Shown here piece by piece: positions 8,752 to 19,263 of a stretch of DNA of 64,000 nucleotides. The DNA is from Desulforhopalus singaporensis. GTDB lineage: Bacteria; Desulfobacterota; Desulfobulbia; Desulfobulbales; Desulfocapsaceae. The stretch's first letter is position 1, and every line of letters begins with the position of its first letter. Position numbers and translations under genes: made by a program. The stretch lies in contig NZ_FNJI01000015.1 in NCBI RefSeq assembly GCF_900104445.1, forward strand, positions 45,864 through 109,863, given 5' to 3'. The notes beneath the pieces are model-generated. The model did not search any database, was not told where the DNA came from, and worked only from the letters and a program-made list of their open reading frames with translations.

Positions 8752-11217
8752 TTATTGGTTTTTCGACAAAAGCTGCTGCAGCATGGTTTGGCGTTTTGCG
8801 GTATCTTCGCGCTTGACAGCCATGGCGAGCGCCTTTCTGGTGCCTACAAGTACGGCCAGCTTTTTGGCCCTGGTAACACCGGTGTAGACGAGGTTGCGGT
8901 ACAACATCTTGAAGTGCTGCGTGAGTACCGGGATGATGACCGCTTCGAACTCGCTCCCCTGGGACTTGTGTACCGTAATGGCATAGGCTAGCTCGAGTTC
9001 GACTATATCATCTTTTTGATAGGTGACCGTCCTGTTCTCGGGTCCGAAGACGACCGCCATGCTCGGCTCGAGGTTGTCTATCGCCTCAATTTTTCCGATA
9101 TCCCCGTTAAACACCCCCAGCTCATAGTTGTTCCGTTTATGAATGACGCGGTCACCCTGGCGAAAGATCCGGTCGCCAATTGTAAGCTGTGCTTTTCCGC
9201 TTCGTTCCGGATTGACCGCCTGCTGGAGAATCCGATTGAGATTTATGGTGCCCAGGCTCCCCCTCGTCATCGGCGACAACACCTGAATCTCGGTGGACAT
9301 GCCGAAATATTTACCGATCCATTCAACATAGAGGCGAACCACCGTCTCAACAGCCGAAAAACCGTAATGCAGCGTCGACCACGGGTGTACCTTGCCCAGG
9401 ACCACCTTGAGCTCCTCCACCGGGCCCCGGGCCCGGCTGAGCCGTTCTAGGTCGACATGCTGAAATTTGTCAGGGATGGCAAAATCTTTCTCGTAGGCGG
9501 ATGTTATCTCTTCCCCGCACCGGAAGGTAAACAGTTCTTTATCCGGGCGCTGGTCAGAAACGTGGTTATCAAGAACTTTTCTGGCCCGGGTTATAAATTC
9601 GATCTGCGCCTTGGTCGCTTCATCGGAATCGATAAAAAGGCAATCTTCCTGTTGCTGCCACACTTCGGGATTCCTGAAGGGAGAACGAATATGCGGTACG
9701 ACACCGTTGTTGACATCATGGGCATAGCCTATAATTTTCGACTGCCTGGCCTGCCTGAAGACTTCGGTCAACCTGGCCACGGGAACGCACCTCGATGCGA
9801 TCAGATCCCGCAGCACGTTGCCTGCCCCAACCGAGGGCAGCTGGTCGCTGTCGCCGATGAACAGCACCTGGCATCCCTCAGATACCGCCTTCAACAGAGA
9901 GGCAGTCAGTGATATGTCGAGCATCGAGCACTCGTCGACTATGAGGAAATCACAGTCCAGGGGATTCTTTTCGTTTTTTTCAAACCCTCCCCGCCGCCAT
10001 TCAAGCAACCGGTGCAAGGTCTGGGCCGACCGGCCGATGACCTCGCTCATACGCTGGGCCGCCCTTCCGGTCGGCGCGGCAAGCAGTACCCGCCGGCCAA
10101 GATCTTCAAGCAGCTGCACGATGACCCGGGTGGTGGTGGTCTTGCCGCAGCCGGGACCACCGGTGAGCACCGAAAAATGATGGGAGACGGTCTGGCAGAC
10201 CGCCAGCTGCTGTTGCCGGCTCAGACACAGCCGGTTTTGCTGTTGCCGGCGCTCAAGCAGGGCTGCAACAGGAGCGGTATCGTTTTCCCGACGGTCGGTC
10301 AACCGCTGTATCCTCGAAGCTACATACGCTTCATCGTAGTAGAGGGTTTTTCCATAGTAACAACGGACCAGCTGCTCTCCGGCTCCTGGCAGTGGCCGCA
10401 TTCTGAGATAGTTTTCCTGCTCCATGCGGCCAAGCACCGCACCTAAGCCGTCACGGGGCAAAGAGATCTCCAAAAGCGCTGTCAATGCCGTCTCTATCTG
10501 CTGGTGGTAGAGATAGCAATGGCCCTCCTCCCTTGCCGCACCGAGAACATGGCGGACCGCAGCCATCAGTCGTTTTTCCCCATCCCTTGCAATGCCGATG
10601 GAAAGGGCCACCCTGTCGGCGGAAAAAAACCCGATCCCGTAGAAATCGTTGGCCAGGCGGTAGGGGTCCTCGGTTACCAGCGCTATCGCCTGGTCGCCAT
10701 ATTTCTGAAAAATACGAACGGCAAAGAGGGTTGAAATGCCATGGCTCTGGAGGAAGATCATCACCTCCCGGACCGCCCGGTGCTCAAGCCATGCGCCTTT
10801 TATCATCTCCAGTTTTTTGGCTGCAATCCCAGGCACCTCGACAAGTCTTTCGATATCTTTTTCAAATACATCGAGGGTGGTTTCACCAAAATGAGCAACG
10901 ATCTTGGCCGCTGTTTTCGGGCCCACTCCCTTTATCAGCCCCGACCCCAAATATTTCTCAAGAGCCGAGGCGGTGGCTGGTTTTTTGACAATAGCCCGCT
11001 CAGCCCTGAACTGCCTGCCGTACTGGGGATGAACCGTCCAGTTCCCATGAAATTCCATGGTCGCTCCGGCAAAGACCTGGGTCTGGTGCACTGTCACCGT
11101 TTCCATGGTTTCAGGACTGTTAAAGGGCGACAGACGCAAAACGGACCAGCCGTTATCGGGGTTGTGATACGTTACCCGACTGACGATTCCGCGCACCACT
11201 TCCACAATTTCAGTCAT
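8752..11217 (-). CDS. recD2: RecD2-type ATP-dependent DNA helicase
   Basis: 821 residues. The N-terminus has the RecD2 OB-like start (VRGIVSRVTYHNPDNGWSVLRL), then helix-hairpin-helix repeats (YLGSGLIKGVGPKTAAKIV), followed by a superfamily 1 helicase core: Walker A LTGGPGCGKTTT, Walker B FLIVDECSM, and later LAYAITVHKSQGSEF. RecD2 is a 5'-3' helicase that works without RecBC. At 821 residues it is longer than the usual 720-750. The extra length appears as an insertion of about 80-90 residues between the FIDSDEA block and the LSPMTRG block, rich in charged residues and of unknown role. Confidence 0.92.
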   Translation of the reverse strand: MTEIVEVVRGIVSRVTYHNPDNGWSVLRLSPFNSPETMETVTVHQTQVFAGATMEFHGNWTVHPQYGRQFRAERAIVKKPATASALEKYLGSGLIKGVGPKTAAKIVAHFGETTLDVFEKDIERLVEVPGIAAKKLEMIKGAWLEHRAVREVMIFLQSHGISTLFAVRIFQKYGDQAIALVTEDPYRLANDFYGIGFFSADRVALSIGIARDGEKRLMAAVRHVLGAAREEGHCYLYHQQIETALTALLEISLPRDGLGAVLGRMEQENYLRMRPLPGAGEQLVRCYYGKTLYYDEAYVASRIQRLTDRRENDTAPVAALLERRQQQNRLCLSRQQQLAVCQTVSHHFSVLTGGPGCGKTTTTRVIVQLLEDLGRRVLLAAPTGRAAQRMSEVIGRSAQTLHRLLEWRRGGFEKNEKNPLDCDFLIVDECSMLDISLTASLLKAVSEGCQVLFIGDSDQLPSVGAGNVLRDLIASRCVPVARLTEVFRQARQSKIIGYAHDVNNGVVPHIRSPFRNPEVWQQQEDCLFIDSDEATKAQIEFITRARKVLDNHVSDQRPDKELFTFRCGEEITSAYEKDFAIPDKFQHVDLERLSRARGPVEELKVVLGKVHPWSTLHYGFSAVETVVRLYVEWIGKYFGMSTEIQVLSPMTRGSLGTINLNRILQQAVNPERSGKAQLTIGDRIFRQGDRVIHKRNNYELGVFNGDIGKIEAIDNLEPSMAVVFGPENRTVTYQKDDIVELELAYAITVHKSQGSEFEAVIIPVLTQHFKMLYRNLVYTGVTRAKKLAVLVGTRKALAMAVKREDTAKRQTMLQQLLSKNQ

Positions 11218-11299
11218 CTATCTCCCCATACACCAACCTGAACCCGTCCCCCCCCCCGCCTCTTGATTCCGCTGTCCGGACAATTCCTGAAAACCATCT

Positions 11300-13243
<1,944 letters not shown>

Positions 13244-13284
13244 AGACTTTCCTCCTTATCGATATTGTCGTATAAAGTGTCGGG

Positions 13285-13764
13285 TTACGATCGCACGTAA
13301 AAACCGAGTGCCGTGTTGTAGGCTTTGTCGTCAACGAACTGGCATCCGACAACGTCGTTGCTGATCGATCGTACAACAACATTTTTGACGACAACCGTTT
13401 TCTTTCTGTCATCGAGGGTGAAGCTGATCTCACCCCGGTTGCCGACCTTTAATTTTCCGGCAAAAGGTGTCTTGAAGGCGACCCCATCCAGGGAGATGTT
13501 GGCAACAGTGATCTTCGACCGGCCCAGGCCGGCACCGGAAAAATCGCTGGTTCCGCCGAGTTCGGTCTTTTTCCTTTTTTGTTTTCTGAACTCCAGCTGA
13601 ACAGCAAACCGGGCGCCGCATCTGCATTTAACCCTTAACAGGTGACGGCAGTCACGAAAGCTCGAGACGCTGAGCTGTTTACTGAAACTACATTCAGGAC
13701 AGAAAATCTGCACCTGTTCGTCGGGGGTAACGAATGCTTTTGCAGGAGGTTCCGCATTGGTCAT
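13285..13764 (-). CDS. PilZ-domain protein with N-terminal zinc-ribbon-like module
   Basis: 159 residues from the ATG at 13764, preferred over an in-frame GTG nine bases upstream because AGAGG then lies 8 bases away. Residues 17-50 contain CPEC and CRCG pairs, a likely four-cysteine zinc ribbon. The C-terminal half (FRKQKRKKTE basic stretch, ANISLDGVAFKT, GNRGEISFTLDD) matches a PilZ beta-barrel. In canonical PilZ domains an RxxxR motif plus D/NxSxxG binds c-di-GMP; here NISLDG is present and the basic stretch stands in for RxxxR. This fits the other c-di-GMP genes at 30.6 and 33-34 kb. Confidence 0.75.
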   Translation of the reverse strand: MTNAEPPAKAFVTPDEQVQIFCPECSFSKQLSVSSFRDCRHLLRVKCRCGARFAVQLEFRKQKRKKTELGGTSDFSGAGLGRSKITVANISLDGVAFKTPFAGKLKVGNRGEISFTLDDRKKTVVVKNVVVRSISNDVVGCQFVDDKAYNTALGFYVRS

Positions 13765-13973
13765 GGAAGACACCTCTTTACTTGGCTAATAAGCGCACTT
13801 CTTCTTTATAAATATCGCAAAACATGTAACGCGGCAAATAAAATCAGGCAATTATACCATATCCTGCCGAAAGAGCACCAGGGTTGATGTTTCAGCATAG
13901 AAGCCGTTTTTCCGGTAGGGCGCGCAATATTCAGGACGGGGAAGACGGCTTTTTCGGTCTGGCTGTTTTCCGG

Positions 13974-14798
13974 TTAAAGCAGTTCAAAAGAGAGTACCAC
14001 CTCCAGACGGACCGGTGTGAAAATAATATTTTGCGGCGGCCTCGCAAAGGGCGAGGCAGCCCTCACTGCCCGCAGTGCCGACCTGTCAAGAATAGTACTG
14101 CCGGCACTCTTGACCAGACTGGCCTGTTCGATGCTGCCGTCCCCCAAAAGGGTGAAGGCAACGACGGTTTTCCCCTCGAGGTGCCGAGTTCGTGCCCGGT
14201 AGGGATACCGCTTACGGCTCACTATCTTCCGTAAAAGATTACGCATATATTCGTCGTGCCGCAATCGGCCTTCAACCAGCAGAGCCCTGGAATTTTCACC
14301 GGCTCCAGCCTGGGTGATATCACCGGGGCGCACAGCAGCAACCATAGACTCGGCCGCCGGAGCGGCAACCACTTTTTTGACATCAGATACCGCAGAAACC
14401 TTTTGCGTCTCTTGCTGTCCCGGCTGCACCGGTCGTTTCTGGCCGGCGGAACTGAGCGTGACGATTTTTTGCGGTACTACTTGGCGGGAAATATGTTCAG
14501 GGGAGTGTTCCGCTGCGGTAACCGTCGGCCGGGTTGATGAACGCACAACAGGCAGCTGCACCTCCGGAAATGGGGCCGGGACCTTGCCAGAAACCGCTAC
14601 GGTCCCGGTCGTCACCGGCAACGTCTGTTCAGGGGAAACAACAAACGAGCCGAGCTCTATGGCAACCGTGGCCGGGTCGTCAGTTTCTCCTTGCTCACTC
14701 CACGAAAACAGCAGCAGGCAACCGTGGGCAACTGCCGAAATCGACAACATCAAAACCAGCAACCAGTCGATCCGGCGGTTCAGAACCGAACCTATCAT
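13974..14798 (-). CDS. tonB: TonB-family energy transducer
   Basis: 274 residues. One N-terminal membrane helix (about 11-31), a long periplasmic linker (only moderately proline-rich), and a C-terminal TonB domain (LEGKTVVAFTLLGDGSIEQASLVKSAGS, then LRAVRAASPFARPP). It carries proton-motive-force energy from ExbB/ExbD across the periplasm to an outer-membrane receptor. Its ATG overlaps the exbD stop (ATGA), so it is translationally coupled. The matching TonB-dependent receptor is encoded at 19.2-21.2 kb in the same direction, making a dedicated system likely. Confidence 0.88.
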   Translation of the reverse strand: MIGSVLNRRIDWLLVLMLSISAVAHGCLLLFSWSEQGETDDPATVAIELGSFVVSPEQTLPVTTGTVAVSGKVPAPFPEVQLPVVRSSTRPTVTAAEHSPEHISRQVVPQKIVTLSSAGQKRPVQPGQQETQKVSAVSDVKKVVAAPAAESMVAAVRPGDITQAGAGENSRALLVEGRLRHDEYMRNLLRKIVSRKRYPYRARTRHLEGKTVVAFTLLGDGSIEQASLVKSAGSTILDRSALRAVRAASPFARPPQNIIFTPVRLEVVLSFELL

Positions 14799-15223
14799 GG
14801 CGGCAACGGTCGTCTGCCACGTTCGGTGGCAAGAGAGAGCTGTTTTGCACCGCTTCTTCTGGCGACATCGAGAACCGCCACCACCCTGGCCAGGGGAACG
14901 TCCCGGTCGGCACGCACTAGCAAAGATCTCTCCTGACCGTTTTTCATTTTCCGTTCAAGCTGGAAAAACAGCTCTTGGTCGCTGACCGATTGTCCCCCGA
15001 ACAGGACCTCTCCTCTGTCATCGATGGTAACAACAGACAGTCCGGCAGACGACAAAGCGGAGCTTCCCGCTCTGGGCAATTCAACAGGAATGGCCTCAGC
15101 AGTGAGATAGTTTGAAGTCAGCAGAAAATAGATGAGCAGCAGGAACACAATATCGATCAATGGTGTCATCGGTATTTTCACGCCGACCCTAAGATACTTA
15201 TCCTGAAAGCGGTTCCCTGGCAT
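14795..15223 (-). CDS. exbD: ExbD/TolR biopolymer transport protein
   Basis: 142 residues. A short cytoplasmic N-terminus leads to one membrane helix carrying the essential aspartate in PLIDIVFLLLIYFLLTSNYL (about residues 20-40), then a periplasmic domain. It forms the proton channel with ExbB. It lies 9 bases after exbB and overlaps tonB by 4 bases, so the three form one operon. TolR is the alternative, but the TonB partner argues for ExbD. Confidence 0.9.
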   Translation of the reverse strand: MPGNRFQDKYLRVGVKIPMTPLIDIVFLLLIYFLLTSNYLTAEAIPVELPRAGSSALSSAGLSVVTIDDRGEVLFGGQSVSDQELFFQLERKMKNGQERSLLVRADRDVPLARVVAVLDVARRSGAKQLSLATERGRRPLPP

Positions 15224-15232
15224 ATATGTTTG

Positions 15233-15832
15233 TCAATTATCGCGTAAAAATAACACGGTGATATTTTTCATGGATGATTCGAACCTCTCAATCCGGCCAA
15301 CCAGGAAACCATGGGCGACAATCGTCGGCAGAGCCACTGCCAGACCGAGGGCCGTTGTCAGCATCGCCTCCCATATTCCTCCGGCCAGAACCGACGCGTT
15401 TACCGCCCCCCCCGCGTCCTGGATAACCATGAACGCCTTGATCATACCGATTACGGTCCCCAGAAGCCCCAGCAGGGGAGCCAGGTTGCCGATGGTGGCA
15501 AGAAGGTCAAGATGACGTGCCTGGTTCCGTACTTCCATCTCCAGGCAGTGGTTAAGGATGCTGTCTGCGGTTTGCCGGTTTCGCCCCATTACTGCTGCGC
15601 CCTCTTGCAGGAGTCGTCCTTCAGGGCCGCCGCAATCAGCGGCTATCATTGCCACCGCCTTGCCGTCTCCGGCCCTGATGGCGGCCCCGAGACGTTTTGC
15701 CAGCTCCTCCTCGAATCTGCACCCCGCCGACATCCTGTACAGCCGCTCAAGAAAAACCGCCAGCGCCAGGACAGAGCAGCAGACAAGAGGATAGACGAGG
15801 ACACCGCCTCTGGACAGCAGATCCAGCATCAT
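15233..15832 (-). CDS. exbB: ExbB/TolQ-type proton channel subunit
   Basis: 199 residues from the ATG at 15832, which has GGGGGGTG 5 bases upstream and begins the family-like MMLDLLSRGGVLVYPL. The frame stays open upstream with sequence unlike any ExbB, so that extension is rejected. Three membrane segments are visible (about 10-30, 105-130, 150-172), with the conserved LATIGNLAPLLGLLGTVIGMI motif between residues 98 and 120. It forms the inner-membrane motor with ExbD for TonB. Confidence 0.9.
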   Translation of the reverse strand: MMLDLLSRGGVLVYPLVCCSVLALAVFLERLYRMSAGCRFEEELAKRLGAAIRAGDGKAVAMIAADCGGPEGRLLQEGAAVMGRNRQTADSILNHCLEMEVRNQARHLDLLATIGNLAPLLGLLGTVIGMIKAFMVIQDAGGAVNASVLAGGIWEAMLTTALGLAVALPTIVAHGFLVGRIERFESSMKNITVLFLRDN

Positions 15833-15890
15833 GTAAACACCCCCCAGGCAACCAATAATTCCGCATTGCGGTGTGTAGAAATTATCAACT

Positions 15891-16610
15891 CTATTTGGCC
15901 TTGTTTTTGCCGCTGATAGAGCGCCACTGCCCCTGTCCGCACGAGGCAACGGGAAGCACCGCCCCCCCTCCCCACAGTCTCGGCCGCAACCAGTTCCTGG
16001 TGTCGACGGTGTCGCCCGGCGAGGTGTACAGGGCGTTGCGGTCAACTGACAGGACCCTGATTCCTCTTGCTTCCAGTTCCCCCACCGTAACGGTCGAAGC
16101 AAAGTCCCGCAGGCTGTTGAATTCTATGAAACGACCGCTCCAGCCGGAGATGGTCAATCCGACGCCGGCTGCGGCACCAATGACGCCGTCATTGGTGCCG
16201 CCATGGCCGGAAAGATGAAAACCGTTCACCGCCTTGATCGCCTCTTTCTGACTGACAATCCTCGAAGAAGCATCCCTGCCGAAATTCAGCAGGTCGTCCG
16301 TCGAACCGGCATCGGGGGCTACCACGCAGAGGCCGGGATCGCTCCCCTCGATATAGTGTTCGCAAATATGCTGTGCGCCCCTGTCGATAAGCTCCTGGAC
16401 CTGGGAAGGCTCGACTTCATCGAGTATCAGGCACGCGGAGCTGTTCTGGGAAGTATATGGAATTCCCTCCATAACAGGCAGCTGCTGGCGAACGACACCA
16501 TGCAGCCTGACCCCGGCCGGCAGTTTTTCCGCAAACCAGCGGGCAAACTTGCCTGTACCCCGGGAGGCGCCGGCAACATCAGTGTCATCAAAACCGACAT
16601 ATACTCTCAT
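15891..16610 (-). CDS. TiaS-like protein (tRNA-Ile2 agmatinylcytidine synthetase-related)
   Basis: 239 residues. The N-terminus MRVYVGFDDTD followed by a glycine-rich RGTGK segment matches the first domains of archaeal TiaS, the ATP-dependent enzyme that attaches agmatine to tRNA-Ile. The bacterial protein is much shorter than TiaS (about 420 residues) and lacks its C-terminal OB-fold and zinc ribbon, so a tRNA role is unlikely. A later SGHGGTNDGVIGAAAGVGL stretch looks like a nucleotide-binding loop. It sits 3 bases downstream of an ECF S-component gene and upstream of exbB, which ties it to the uptake cluster. Function is unknown; a ligand-processing kinase-like role is speculation. Confidence 0.55.
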   Translation of the reverse strand: MRVYVGFDDTDVAGASRGTGKFARWFAEKLPAGVRLHGVVRQQLPVMEGIPYTSQNSSACLILDEVEPSQVQELIDRGAQHICEHYIEGSDPGLCVVAPDAGSTDDLLNFGRDASSRIVSQKEAIKAVNGFHLSGHGGTNDGVIGAAAGVGLTISGWSGRFIEFNSLRDFASTVTVGELEARGIRVLSVDRNALYTSPGDTVDTRNWLRPRLWGGGAVLPVASCGQGQWRSISGKNKAK

Positions 16611-16613
16611 TAT

Positions 16614-17171
16614 CTACTCCTTCTTCGTTATTATGGATTTTTTTTCAACAGCTGCGGGGATGGCACCGTAGGCCCTGAGTTTACGGATGACCACCGGTAC
16701 CGCGACCCCTCCGGCCATACCAAACAGGATATTGCCGGTCGACTTGATAAGGGCATGCTGCATTACTATATCCGGATCCATCCCCATCGCAAAATCGACC
16801 AGCCAGATACTGAAAAATCTGGTCGCCCCCGCCAGGCCACCGGCAAGCACACACAGGATCACCGACTCGAAAAGACCGGGCAGCACCAGCGCCATCAGGT
16901 CGACGACAAGCCCCGGCAGGACAAACTTTATCACCATAAGCGGCCCACCCTTGCCCATGCCGAGAATTACGGCAATGATGCCCGCAAACAGGCCGGTAAA
17001 AGTTGCCGCTAGCCGGTTTGGCACCGAGCCACGGGCGATCATCAGGAAAAACAGGGTGAAAAACATCGCGTGCCCCGGAATTTTCAAGTGCAGCCGCAGT
17101 GCCGCCTTGGCGCTGATAATAAATACCGAACAGAACCCGAGAAAAAGGGTCTCCTTAAGTGTCAGTTTCAT
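16614..17171 (-). CDS. ECF transporter S component-like membrane protein
   Basis: 185 residues with about five or six membrane segments and little else, the size and topology of energy-coupling-factor substrate-binding (S) components. The N-terminal KIPGHAMFFTLFFLMIARG and GKGGPLMVIKFVLPGLVVDL segments would line the binding pocket. It lies 4 bases after the fused ECF ATPase/T gene, so it is the dedicated substrate-capture subunit. The substrate cannot be told from sequence; cobalt, nickel, vitamins and tetrapyrrole-like cofactors are all used by this class. Confidence 0.65.
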   Translation of the reverse strand: MKLTLKETLFLGFCSVFIISAKAALRLHLKIPGHAMFFTLFFLMIARGSVPNRLAATFTGLFAGIIAVILGMGKGGPLMVIKFVLPGLVVDLMALVLPGLFESVILCVLAGGLAGATRFFSIWLVDFAMGMDPDIVMQHALIKSTGNILFGMAGGVAVPVVIRKLRAYGAIPAAVEKKSIITKKE

Positions 17172-17175
17172 GGGA

Positions 17176-19263
17176 TTACTCTCCGGGCCAGACGGTACGG
17201 TTGCGATAAATACCGAAATCTCTGGCCGTTGCCGCCGTGGCGATCTCTTCTGCCAGGGACAGGGTCTTTATCAATGTCGGTATGAGCAGGCAAAAAAGCC
17301 AGTCCGGCCAATAACGAGGTTTTTTCAGGTCGACGGCCATGATTCTTGCGCCGCGCAGAATCTGCATCTCCCTTATCTGCTGCATTTCAGCCAGCAGCAT
17401 GGGCAGAAAGCGCAGACAGGTTGCGCTGACAAAGGCGATTTTCTGCGGCATGATCCTGTCCAGCACCCTGACTATCCGCTGTTGCGTATTGGCCGCCATG
17501 AAGATCACTCCGGGCCAGAACGCAAGAAACAGCTGCCAGGAAACCAGCCCCCCGGCACCAAATCCTTGCGCGGGTCCGAACCGGATCATATAGAGCAGGA
17601 CGATGAGCGCTGACTGGTAAAGGAAAACAGCACCGCTTTTTAGCAACAGCTTCACGGGCCGATTGGCCAGCAGCAGCACAAGGGCCAGGTTGGCAATGGT
17701 CAGAGAGGTAAGCAGAACCGGGGTTTTCGCACCAAAAGCGCCGATGGAGAGCACCATGCATATACCAAACATCAACCCCGCCGGCAGGTGCAGCCGCCTT
17801 TGCGATACGGGTTTTTCACGCCATTTTTCCGATGGCGACACGCCGCTTGCGTCAGGTTCCGATCCGCCGCCGGCAACATCGACCACCCGGTCACCCAGGT
17901 TACCGGGAATCGCCGGGTCATGGGTGGTGTAAAGGACTGTCATGCCACCGGTCGAAGAAAGATCGGCAAGCAAAAGGGCGACTCTTGTTCTGCTCGCATG
18001 GTCGAGGCCTGCAAACGGGTCATCGAGCAGGACCACTTCCGGACGCATGGCCAGAACAGATGCCAGCCCGACAAGATGTTTCTGCCCGTAGCTCAGACCG
18101 TGGGGAGAAGCATCCAACAGATTGCCAAGCCCCAGGCTTTCCAGCAGGAACAGCACCCACTCACTGGTCTTGTCATCATCCATGCCAATCCTTGTGGCGG
18201 CAAAAGCCACCTCCTTGAAGACCGTTGTCTCAAAGAGCTGCCTGGCCGGGTCCTGAAACAGCACGCCGACTTTTCCGCGGAGATCATGCACCGACGATTT
18301 TTTGCCCAGCACCTCGACCCTGCCGGAAACCGGACGGATAAGCCCGGCAACGATCCTGATCAGGGTCGTCTTGCCGCTGCCGTTCGGCCCGCACAAGGCG
18401 ATACGCTCCCCCCTTGCCGCATCGATGCGCACCCCGTCCAGCTCAAGGGTGCCATATTCCCCGCCAAGCTTTACACTTTCAACCCTGATGACGCGGTCGT
18501 CTTTCAAGCCGGCCGCAGGCCCGTCTCCCCCCTCCCGGCGACCTGAAAAACAACCGCCTGACCAGACCGGCCTTCCGACTTCCGCCGGTGCCAAAATCCC
18601 GTCACACCCCAGACGCCACATCCGGTCGGCAACCGGTGCAATGATATCGGAGCGATGTTCGCAGATCAGCACCGACCTGCCTGATTTTTTAAGACGCGTG
18701 ATTGTGTCGAGGATGAACCGGACCCCGCGCGGATCGAGCTGCGCCACCGGTTCGTCGAACATTATCAGTTCCGGCTCCATTGCCAGCTGCCCCGCCAGGC
18801 AGATCCGGTACTGCTGGCCCATCGAGAGGGCATCGACCGGATAATCGAGAGGACGGTAGAGACCGGCATGGCCAAGATTGGTCCTGACCAACCGGACCAT
18901 GTCGTCGGGACTCACACAGTGATTTTCAAGCCCGAATGCTATTTCCGCGCCGAGACTTTCGCGCAGCAGCTGGGTTTTCGGATTTTGCAGCACCAGCCCG
19001 GGACCGCCAAGGGTTTTGCGGTTTTTGCGATGAAAGTGAATATTCCCCGACAGCGAGCCGGAGGGCAGCAACCCGCGGATAGCGAGCAGTAATGTGGTCT
19101 TGCCAGCCCCCGTCACCCCTTCAACCAGGTGACACTCGCCGGGCCCAACAGAAAAGGAGATATCCTGGAGCGTACAGCTTGCTGCTCCAGGATATGCGTA
19201 ACAGAGCCGGTCGACGGTGAGAACCGGCGCTGCATTATCAGAACCTGTATTCAAGCCCGCCAT
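17176..19263 (-). CDS. Fused energy-coupling factor: EcfA1-EcfA2-EcfT in one chain
   Basis: 695 residues from the ATG at 19263, which overlaps the receptor gene by 26 bases; a longer start at 19314 is possible. First ABC domain: Walker A GVTGAGKTT, signature ALSMGQQYR (degenerate), Walker B LIMFDEPVAQLDP. Second ABC domain: GPNGSGKTT, LSYGQKHLV, VVLLDDPFAGLDH. Residues from about 475 on form an EcfT module with several membrane helices and a C-terminal LPMLLAEMQQIREMQILRGAR coupling helix with its Arg-containing motif. Usually A1, A2 and T are separate proteins; having all three in one polypeptide is unusual and fixes the stoichiometry. Confidence 0.88.
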   Translation of the reverse strand: MAGLNTGSDNAAPVLTVDRLCYAYPGAASCTLQDISFSVGPGECHLVEGVTGAGKTTLLLAIRGLLPSGSLSGNIHFHRKNRKTLGGPGLVLQNPKTQLLRESLGAEIAFGLENHCVSPDDMVRLVRTNLGHAGLYRPLDYPVDALSMGQQYRICLAGQLAMEPELIMFDEPVAQLDPRGVRFILDTITRLKKSGRSVLICEHRSDIIAPVADRMWRLGCDGILAPAEVGRPVWSGGCFSGRREGGDGPAAGLKDDRVIRVESVKLGGEYGTLELDGVRIDAARGERIALCGPNGSGKTTLIRIVAGLIRPVSGRVEVLGKKSSVHDLRGKVGVLFQDPARQLFETTVFKEVAFAATRIGMDDDKTSEWVLFLLESLGLGNLLDASPHGLSYGQKHLVGLASVLAMRPEVVLLDDPFAGLDHASRTRVALLLADLSSTGGMTVLYTTHDPAIPGNLGDRVVDVAGGGSEPDASGVSPSEKWREKPVSQRRLHLPAGLMFGICMVLSIGAFGAKTPVLLTSLTIANLALVLLLANRPVKLLLKSGAVFLYQSALIVLLYMIRFGPAQGFGAGGLVSWQLFLAFWPGVIFMAANTQQRIVRVLDRIMPQKIAFVSATCLRFLPMLLAEMQQIREMQILRGARIMAVDLKKPRYWPDWLFCLLIPTLIKTLSLAEEIATAATARDFGIYRNRTVWPGE

